The notes under the pieces are model-generated. The model was not told the DNA's origin. It searched no databases and saw nothing but the letters and a program-made list of their open reading frames with translations. A stretch of 40,041 nt of DNA from Thermodesulfovibrio sp. N1 (GTDB lineage Bacteria; Nitrospirota; Thermodesulfovibrionia; Thermodesulfovibrionales; Thermodesulfovibrionaceae), in assembly GCF_001707915.1 (NCBI RefSeq), contig NZ_MAVV01000013.1, positions 1-40,041 of the forward strand. The letters are read 5' to 3'. How positions within the stretch are numbered: the first letter of the stretch is position 1; each line of letters starts with the position of its first letter. The position numbers were made by a program, and so were the translations under genes. Positions 34,196 to 40,041 of the stretch are shown in pieces.

Positions 34196-34208
34196 CCCTA
34201 TTTTTTAT

Positions 34209-34580
34209 CTATTTTACAACCACTCTATGTCCTGTAAGATTAATAATTAAAACTACTAATGCTATGATTACCAAAGCTAAAATTACAGCTAATCCAGCAT
34301 CACCTGCAACCTTAATTTCATCAATTTTTAATGCCAGGTTATGTAAAGTTGTTTCATCGAGTTTTGAAAGCCTGTCCATAATTTCCTTTTCAGAGTATCC
34401 AAAATCTTTAAGTCTTTGCGAAACAATTTTCATTTCGAGAAATTTTTGAACTTTTTCCAAATCCTGTGCTTTTGTGTTAAGAGTTAATTCGGATGGGATA
34501 AAAGCAGCAGTAGCAGATTGAACCATTCCGATTACCAATATGGCTACAATTAGGTAAATTGATAAAAATTTCTTAAACAT
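34209..34580 (-). CDS. PA2779 family membrane protein
   Basis: A 123-residue protein with an N-terminal signal or anchor segment (FLSIYLIVAILVIGMVQSATA), a central helical region and a C-terminal transmembrane helix (LAVILALVIIALVVLIINLTG). The layout and the sequence VQKFLEMKIVSQRLKDFGYSEKEIMDRLSKLDETTLHNLALKIDEI fit the PA2779 family, in which a helical repeat is followed by a single membrane helix. The family is usually encoded beside a PA2778-type lipoprotein with a C39-like peptidase and TPR repeats; here a TPR lipoprotein without a peptidase lies ten bases upstream. GGAGGTG precedes the ATG. Function is unknown. Confidence 0.8.
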   Translation of the reverse strand: MFKKFLSIYLIVAILVIGMVQSATAAFIPSELTLNTKAQDLEKVQKFLEMKIVSQRLKDFGYSEKEIMDRLSKLDETTLHNLALKIDEIKVAGDAGLAVILALVIIALVVLIINLTGHRVVVK

Positions 34581-34590
34581 AAAGCACCTC

Positions 34591-35049
34591 CTATTTGGTT
34601 TTTAGGTTTTTAATTTTATCAAGAGTATTCTGATAATACTTAATTTTTTCTGTATTTTCCTTTTCAAGTTCTATTGCTTTTTTAACCAATTCTTCCGCTT
34701 CATCAAGATTTATGTTCTTTGTTAAATAAAGCCAAGCAAGGTTGTTGTAGGCATCGGCAAGTTTATTGTCTTTTTTAATCGCCTTTTTAAAGTTTACTTC
34801 AGCATCATCAAATTGGTTCTGCTTAAAATATAAGTTTCCGAGAAAAAGAAAGCCTCTTGCATCATATTTTGAAGCCTCTTTAAAATGTTTTATTGCTTCA
34901 TCAATAAGTCCTTTTTTTTCATAACTTAATCCAAGTTGAAGATGTTCTTCAGGAGTAAGAGGATCCTTTAAAACTACTATTTGAGGCATACTGCATCCAG
35001 AAATAAAAATAAAGAAGAGAAAAATTATTGACAACTCTTTTTTAAACAT
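34591..35049 (-). CDS. TPR-repeat lipoprotein
   Basis: A 152-residue lipoprotein precursor: hydrophobic signal sequence, then lipobox FISGC with C19 as the lipidated residue. About three tetratricopeptide repeats follow: HLQLGLSYEKKGLIDEAIKHFKEASK, ARGFLFLGNLYFKQNQFDDAEVNFKKAIK and ADAYNNLAWLYLTKNINLDEAEELVKKAIE. It is probably cotranscribed with the PA2779-family gene. PA2778-type proteins combine a C39-like peptidase with TPRs; this could be the TPR part alone, perhaps after loss of the peptidase. It lacks a ribosome site and has a -10 box seven bases ahead, suggesting a leaderless message. Confidence 0.82.
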   Translation of the reverse strand: MFKKELSIIFLFFIFISGCSMPQIVVLKDPLTPEEHLQLGLSYEKKGLIDEAIKHFKEASKYDARGFLFLGNLYFKQNQFDDAEVNFKKAIKKDNKLADAYNNLAWLYLTKNINLDEAEELVKKAIELEKENTEKIKYYQNTLDKIKNLKTK

Positions 35050-35056
35050 TGAATAA

Positions 35057-35065
35057 ATTATACCA
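35057..35065 (-). promoter_or_regulatory. Extended -10 promoter of the TPR lipoprotein gene, apparently leaderless
   Basis: On the minus strand TGGTATAAT matches an extended -10 (TGN-TATAAT) exactly. Only seven bases separate it from the ATG at 35049, so the expected transcription start is at or within a base or two of the start codon. Confidence 0.55.
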
Positions 35066-35071
35066 TAAAAC

Positions 35072-35080
35072 TGTTAAAAT
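35072..35080 (+). promoter_or_regulatory. Extended -10 promoter of the priA-like gene, apparently leaderless
   Basis: TGTTAAAAT fits an extended -10 (TGN-TAAAAT). Six bases later comes the ATG at 35087, and no Shine-Dalgarno is present. This site and the opposite-strand one share a 37-bp divergent spacer. Confidence 0.45.
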
Positions 35081-35086
35081 TACATT

Positions 35087-36967
35087 ATGCCTTATTTCGA
35101 TGTATCTATTCCCCAAAAAGTTAAAGTGTTAACATACTATTTCGAAAAGGAGATTGATTTAACAGGTTATGCAGTAACAGTTCCATTAAAAAACAAATTA
35201 GTTGAAGGAATTGTAATAGATAAAAAAGATTATAAACCTGTTGAAGTTGAACAGATAAAAAAAATTGAATCTATTCTCGGAGAAGCCTATTCAAAAAGTT
35301 TTATCGATTTTTTGAAATGGATGAGTTTTTATTATCTCACAGAAACAGGAACTGTTCTTAGAGCAACCTTCTTTAATGAGATAATTTCCATTTTAAAAGG
35401 AAAAAGAGGAAAAAAATCTTCTTCTAAGCTACTAAATAAGAAAAAAATAAATTTATCCTTTGAAAGTATCCCAATAAATATCGAAACATTATCAAAAATA
35501 ACAGACTTAGCTAAAGAATCTAAATATAAGACATTACTAATTCACACTCCAAATATCCTTTATGAAATAAAATTAATGATAGAAGCAGTAAAAGAGCTTT
35601 TACATCTTGAGGGAACTGTGCTGTTGATTTTTTCTGAAATCAGAGATGCTATATCATGCTTTGAATATTTTGAAAAGCATTTTAATGATAAAGCTGTATT
35701 AATTCATAGTGAAATGACAAAAACTGAATTAAAAAACTCCATAAAAAAAATAATATCTAATGAAGTAAAAATAATTGTTGGAACAAGATCTGCAATTTTT
35801 GTTCCTGTTAAAAAACTCTCTATGATTATGATTTCCCAAGAATCAAGTTGGCTTTATAAAGCTGAAGAATCTCCAAGATATCAAACAAGGGATTGCGCTG
35901 TAAAAAGAGGCTTTATTGAAAATTGTCCTGTAATTCTTTTTGACACAATACCTTCAGTAACTTCTTATTATAATGTTTTATCTGGAAAATTTAAATTTAT
36001 TGATGATTTTAATCAACTTAAACATCCTGAAATAAAAATTTTAAGGCAACCTCGAAACAACCTTTTTCATCCTGATATTCTGCTTAATCTGAAACTTTTG
36101 GAAAAAGAAAAAGTACTTGTGATTTCTCCAAGAGCTGGATTTAGTCTTTTAAGATGTTCAGACTGTGGAGAAATAATTAAATGTGATAGATGTGGAAGTA
36201 GAATGATTTTTAATAAGAATAATTTAACCATTAGATGTAATCGCTGTAATTTAACTGTTAAAACCTTCGAATCTTGTCCCTACTGTGCCTCTTTAGACCT
36301 CTATCCATTAGGCATCGGTGTTGAAAGATTAAAAGAAGAACTTCAAAAAATTTTTTCCAAAAGAGATGTGGAAATAAAAGATTTTGATTTAGGACAAAAT
36401 CAAATGCAGGGAATTTTTATTGGACAGGCAAGCAAGCTTAAAAAAACATATACGTCAATATTTAAAGGAGCTGTTTTTGTAGATTTTGATTTCTTCCTTA
36501 CTATTCCTGATTACAGGGCAATTGAAAATGCCTTTGCTAAAGTTTTATCTATCAGCCATCTTATAAGGGAAGAAGGTATACTTTTTATTCAGACAGGAAA
36601 ACCAGAAATGGATATTTTCAAATTTTTCCGTTCTTACAATTTTAAAGAACTCTACTTGACGGAACTTAAAAATCGTAGAGAAGCTAATTTCCCTCCCTTT
36701 GTTAGATTGGTTAAAATAAGTTTCCTTCTAAAAAAAACAACCTCAACAGATATAATTGAAGAGTTAAAAAGATTCTTAAAATCTAATATATCAGGAGAAA
36801 TAATCGGTCCAGTTAAAGGAGAACAAACATATGAATTTGTGTTTATCCTTCGCTCAAAGGAAAAAAGAAGACTAATTGAAGATTTATCAAAAAATATTGA
36901 TAAGCTTAAAGATTTCAAAGGAATTACTTATAAAATAGAAGTAGACCCTGTAAGTTTAAAAATCTAA
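35087..36967 (+). CDS. priA: PriA-like primosomal protein N' lacking ATPase motifs
   Basis: A 626-residue homologue of replication-restart protein PriA, shorter than the 732 of E. coli. The N-terminal 3'-DNA-binding domain is recognisable (YFDVSIPQKVKVLTYYFEKEIDLTGYAVTVPL). All eight zinc ligands are present as four CxxC pairs: C357/C360, C366/C369, C384/C387 and C397/C400. GTRSAIFVPVKKLSMIMI and PRYQTRDCAVKRG match conserved PriA blocks. However, the Walker A site GVTGSGKT is replaced by KYKTLLIHTPN at 146-156 and the DEEH box by SQES at 250-253. The protein should therefore not hydrolyse ATP. It may act as a structural restart factor, as proposed for actinobacterial PriA. It overlaps convergent ribF by 12 bases. 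Confidence 0.87.
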   Translation: MPYFDVSIPQKVKVLTYYFEKEIDLTGYAVTVPLKNKLVEGIVIDKKDYKPVEVEQIKKIESILGEAYSKSFIDFLKWMSFYYLTETGTVLRATFFNEIISILKGKRGKKSSSKLLNKKKINLSFESIPINIETLSKITDLAKESKYKTLLIHTPNILYEIKLMIEAVKELLHLEGTVLLIFSEIRDAISCFEYFEKHFNDKAVLIHSEMTKTELKNSIKKIISNEVKIIVGTRSAIFVPVKKLSMIMISQESSWLYKAEESPRYQTRDCAVKRGFIENCPVILFDTIPSVTSYYNVLSGKFKFIDDFNQLKHPEIKILRQPRNNLFHPDILLNLKLLEKEKVLVISPRAGFSLLRCSDCGEIIKCDRCGSRMIFNKNNLTIRCNRCNLTVKTFESCPYCASLDLYPLGIGVERLKEELQKIFSKRDVEIKDFDLGQNQMQGIFIGQASKLKKTYTSIFKGAVFVDFDFFLTIPDYRAIENAFAKVLSISHLIREEGILFIQTGKPEMDIFKFFRSYNFKELYLTELKNRREANFPPFVRLVKISFLLKKTTSTDIIEELKRFLKSNISGEIIGPVKGEQTYEFVFILRSKEKRRLIEDLSKNIDKLKDFKGITYKIEVDPVSLKI

Positions 36968-37906
36968 AAAAAGTTTTGTTTTGTCTTTCCGAAATATTTT
37001 TCTTGCGAACTCAATATCCTGAGCTATTCTGTTTTTAAGTTCCTCTGAAGAAGTAAACTTTTTTTCATCTCTAAGTCTTTCAATAAAATGAACTCTTATG
37101 ATTTTTCCAAGTAGGTCTTCTTTAAAATCAAGGATATGAACTTCGTAACTTAAATTTGTATTGCCAAATGTAGGATTTTTGCCAATATTTGCAACGCCTT
37201 TAAAAGTTAATCCATCTTTAATGGTCACTTTAACAGCATATACTCCTTCCTTTGGAATTATCTCCTGTTTTGGCAGTATATTTGCTGTGGGATATCCAAG
37301 AATTGATGAACCTCTGCCAGCTCCCTTTATCACTTCTCCATCTATGTGATAAGCTCTACCTAAAAAAAGGTTTGCCTCTTTAATGTTACCCTCCATAAGA
37401 GCATTTCTTACAGCAGTACTACTTAAAATTTTTCCTCTTTTTTTATATGCTTTAACTACTGTAACTTTAAATCCGTAAAATTCTGAAAGTTTTTTAAGCA
37501 TTTCTCGATCTCCTCGTCTATTTTTGCCAAACCTGTAATCATATCCAACTATAATCCATTTTGCATTAAATTTATCTAAAAGTATTTTGCTCACAAAATC
37601 TTCTGCCTCTATTTGAGCAAATTCCAATGTAAAGGGTATGCAAATTGTAATATCTATTCCACACTTCTCAATTAATTTTATTTTATCTTCTACTGTTGTT
37701 ATAAGTTTTAATGGATGCTCTTTAAAAAGTACTTTTATTGGATGAGGATTAAAGGTAACAACAATACTTTTACCACTAATTTGCTTTGCCTTTCTCTTTA
37801 CAAAATCAAAAAGTTTTTGATGTCCAAGATGAACGCCATCAAAATTACCTATTGTAATAACTGTATTAGCATGCTCAATTTTTTTAACTTCCCTAATTAC
37901 CTGCAT
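36956..37906 (-). CDS. ribF: Bifunctional riboflavin kinase / FAD synthetase
   Basis: RibF phosphorylates riboflavin to FMN and adenylates FMN to FAD. The N-terminal adenylyltransferase has VITIGNFDGVHLGHQKLF and the late KKRGKILSSTAVRNALMEGNI (the IRSS-like motif, here LSSTAVR). The C-terminal kinase has GRAYHIDGEVIKGAGRGSSILGYPTANI. The frame is open 63 bases further upstream, but the ATG at 37906, with GGAG eight bases ahead, gives a normal 316-residue protein. It overlaps coaE by 14 bases and the end of convergent priA by 12. Confidence 0.94.
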   Translation of the reverse strand: MQVIREVKKIEHANTVITIGNFDGVHLGHQKLFDFVKRKAKQISGKSIVVTFNPHPIKVLFKEHPLKLITTVEDKIKLIEKCGIDITICIPFTLEFAQIEAEDFVSKILLDKFNAKWIIVGYDYRFGKNRRGDREMLKKLSEFYGFKVTVVKAYKKRGKILSSTAVRNALMEGNIKEANLFLGRAYHIDGEVIKGAGRGSSILGYPTANILPKQEIIPKEGVYAVKVTIKDGLTFKGVANIGKNPTFGNTNLSYEVHILDFKEDLLGKIIRVHFIERLRDEKKFTSSEELKNRIAQDIEFARKIFRKDKTKLFLDF

Positions 37907-38504
37907 ATTTTCTCTCCAAAGTGATGAGTTTTTGAAATATTGCCTCAACCTGTACGGAAGTTTCCTCAATACTTCCAGAATTATCTATTATATAATCTGA
38001 CTTTGATTTTTTCATCTCTATTGGAAACTGACATTTAAGTCTGCGTGATACCTCTTCTTCAGAAATTCCCTTTTGTTTGAGTCTTTCAACTGCGATTTTC
38101 TCTGGTGTATAGACTGTAATTATTATATCAAATTTGTTTTGATAACCTCTTTCAAAAATAATTGGAGCCTCAACAACTACAATTAGAGGTTCTCCTCTCT
38201 TAGGAATGTTCTTTATTAAATCATCAATTTTTTCAAAAACCCTTGGATGAAGAATATTTTCAAGATATATTCGCATAAGAGGATTATCAAAAACTACTTT
38301 TGCTATGTATTTTTTGTCTAACTTACCATTTACTAAAACTTCTTCTCCAAATAATCTCTTGATTTCTTCGATTATTTCTTTCTTTTCAAGAAGTTCTTCT
38401 ACAATTTTGTCTGTGTTTATAACATAAGCACCAAGTTTATGAAAAATTTCTGCCACTGTGCTTTTACCCATTCCGTAGTTTCCTGTAAGCCCCACTTTAA
38501 TCAT
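37893..38504 (-). CDS. coaE: Dephospho-CoA kinase
   Basis: CoaE catalyses the last step of coenzyme A synthesis, phosphorylating the 3'-hydroxyl of dephospho-CoA. The 203-residue protein has the P-loop GNYGMGKST at 8-16, the [12 protein letters not shown] segment with the conserved Asp, [37 protein letters not shown], and DYIIDNSGS near the end. The start overlaps the last codons of mutS by eight bases and the end overlaps ribF by 14, so mutS-coaE-ribF looks like one transcription unit. Confidence 0.95.
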   Translation of the reverse strand: MIKVGLTGNYGMGKSTVAEIFHKLGAYVINTDKIVEELLEKKEIIEEIKRLFGEEVLVNGKLDKKYIAKVVFDNPLMRIYLENILHPRVFEKIDDLIKNIPKRGEPLIVVVEAPIIFERGYQNKFDIIITVYTPEKIAVERLKQKGISEEEVSRRLKCQFPIEMKKSKSDYIIDNSGSIEETSVQVEAIFQKLITLERKYAGN

Positions 38505-38730
38505 TTTTAAGCATCTCCTTTAATTCTCTAAGTTTTTTCAGAGCTTTTTGGGGAGATAAATTTTCTATATCAATTTTTGCTAACTCTACTAAAATAGGGT
38601 CTCCCTGAAAGAAAAGATCAAGTTGTCTTGCCAGTGGCTTAAAGGTTTGAAATTCTCTTTTTTCCAATCTCTGCAAAATCTCTCTTGCTCTGCATAATAT
38701 TTCCTGTGGTAGCCCTGCAAGTCTTGCCAC
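38497..38730 (-). pseudogene. mutS: MutS C-terminal fragment, out of frame with the main part
   Basis: The 77-residue frame is the normal end of Mut[27 protein letters not shown] followed by the short linker and a C-terminal [17 protein letters not shown] dimer/tetramer helix. The frame is open further upstream as [16 protein letters not shown], the conserved lead-in, so the apparent GTG start is not real. It joins the main frame by one missing base in a T6 run at 38777-38782 (minus strand). Coupled translation into coaE (eight-base overlap) would be affected. Confidence 0.85.
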
Positions 38731-38774
38731 TTGAATACCATAACTCTTGTCAGTTCCTCCCTTTTCTATTTTTC

Positions 38775-40041
38775 TTAAAAAATTATTTCATCGCCCCATT
38801 CTTTAACAACAACTGTATAATTTTTAACACATTCTATATTAAAAGCAAGTTCGGTCAGTTCATGATAGTGAGTAGCAAAAAGAGTTCTTGCTTTAATTTT
38901 TTCAGCGATATATTCTACAACAGCCCAAGCAATACTTATTCCGTCAAAAGTGCTTGTACCTCTACCTACTTCATCAAGTATTATGAAACTTTTTGATGTA
39001 GCATTATTAAGAATATTTGCTGTCTCTATCATTTCAACCATAAAGGTGCTCTGTCCCTTTGATAGATAATCAGAAGCTCCTATACGAGTAAAAATTCTGT
39101 CTACTATTCCTATTTTTGCTTTAGTTGCAGGGACAAAAGAACCAATCTGAGCCATCAATACAATGAGAGCATTCTGCCTCAGATATGTAGATTTTCCTGC
39201 CATGTTTGGACCTGTAAGGATTATAATTTTTTGTTCTTCTGAACCTATTAAAAGATCATTGGGGATAAATCTCTGTTCAGGAAGTCTGCCCAATTGAATA
39301 AGTCTTTCTATAACTGGATGTCTTCCATCATGTATTTCTATTATTTCATCTTCACATATCTCAGGTCTTACATAATTATTTTTTGATGCTACTGAGGCAA
39401 GGCTACATAAAAAATCCAGATAACCTAATGTATTAGCATTTTGAAGTATAAAGTCTGTGTAGGGATTTATTTTATTTATCAATTCTATATAAAGTTCTTG
39501 TTCAAGGGCTTTTAGTTTTTCCTCAGCTCCGATAATTTTCGATTCAAGCTCTTTAAGTTCCTCTGTTATAAATCTTTCAGCATTAGCGAGGGTTTGTTTC
39601 CTTATATAATAAGAGGGGACAAGATGTAAATTAGGCTTTGTTACCTCAATATAGTATCCAAAAACTCTATTAAATCCTATTTTAAGCGAATTTATTCCTG
39701 TTTTTTTCCTTTCTTCTAATTCAATATTCAAAATATATTTTTTACTTTCATGAGCTAAAATTCTCAGTTCATCAATAATTGCATTATAACCTTTCTTAAA
39801 AATTGATCCTTCTGTTACAGTATGAGGTGGATTTTCAACAAGGGCATTTTCAATAAGATTTACCATCTCATTTAGTTCAAAGAGTTTATCAAAGAGTTCT
39901 TTAATTTCTAATAATTCAGCCTTTGCAAGGCTTGATTTTATATTAGGTATCTTTTTTAAACCTTCTTTTAATGCTTTCAGTTCCTTTGGAGAAATACTTC
40001 CTGACTTAATTTTAAGGGCAAGTCTTTCTATATCAGGAAAA
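38775..40041 (-). pseudogene. mutS: DNA mismatch repair protein MutS, partial and frameshifted
   Basis: The visible part covers MutS domains III-V; the N-terminal mismatch-binding domain lies beyond the window end. The first residues seen, FPDIERLALKIKSGSISPKEL, match domain III. YYIEVTKPNLHLVPSYYIRKQTLANAERFITEELKELE follows, then Walker A TGPNMAGKSTYLRQ (about 39187-39220), LDEVGRGTSTFDG and ATHYHELTEL. The frame ends at a stop right after [11 protein letters not shown], where MutS should continue [20 protein letters not shown]; that sequence is in the next frame. Adding one T to the T6 run restores it. As written the protein would lack the C-terminal part of the ATPase domain and the dimerisation helix, so it would probably be impaired. 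Confidence 0.87.

Overview
The window is AT-rich, gene-dense bacterial chromosome from a Gram-negative organism: it carries lipid A kinase LpxK, an outer-membrane porin, lipoproteins and DedA-like and MarC membrane proteins. A two-subunit oxygen-sensitive class I fumarase, a corrinoid adenosyltransferase and an AddAB-type nuclease suit an anaerobe. Overall protein character and gene content point to the Nitrospirota, perhaps a Thermodesulfovibrio-like organism. That placement is an inference from reading the proteins, not a database match. No rRNA, tRNA, CRISPR array, insertion sequence or prophage was found, and no gap between genes exceeds 300 bases.

Layout. (1) 73-4069 (+): a PilZ/acetyltransferase-like protein overlapping a membrane GAF/HD-GYP phosphodiesterase, a likely c-di-GMP signalling pair, meeting a convergent methyltransferase. 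(2) 5045-10255 (-): ligA, rlmH, marC, cobO, a histidine phosphatase and lpxK. (3) 10409-12600 (-): an outer-membrane barrel and an exported zinc phospholipase C/S1-P1-like enzyme. (4) 12695-18562 (-): a degenerate HsdR-N-like protein, nadE, a small exported protein, rsmI, a zinc alcohol dehydrogenase and both fumarase subunits. (5) 18724-20197 (+): slipin and a TVP38/DedA-like protein. (6) 20198-22878 (-): the conserved yceD-rpmF-plsX-fabH fatty-acid/L32 cluster. (7) 22973-29046 (-): an AddB-like Fe-S nuclease and an AddA-like helicase-nuclease whose reading frame is broken. (8) 29290-30048 (+): a membrane GGDEF diguanylate cyclase with a structured leader. (9) 30045-33740 (-): rimP, nusA, recG. 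(10) 33868-35049 (-): a TPR lipoprotein, a PA2779-family protein and a Pro/Ala-repeat lipoprotein. (11) 35087-36967 (+): a PriA homologue without its ATPase motifs. (12) 36956-40041 (-): mutS (cut by the window end and frameshifted), coaE, ribF.

The most interesting points are: a PriA that keeps all eight zinc cysteines but has lost Walker A and DEEH; an in-frame palindromic repeat inserted in the linker of NAD synthetase, with a related intergenic copy next to ligA; single-base frameshifts in homopolymer runs of both mutS and addA, which could be linked biologically (mutator) or could be sequencing errors; and a 37-bp divergent promoter from which both genes look leaderless. Packing is extreme: four convergent pairs overlap or abut.
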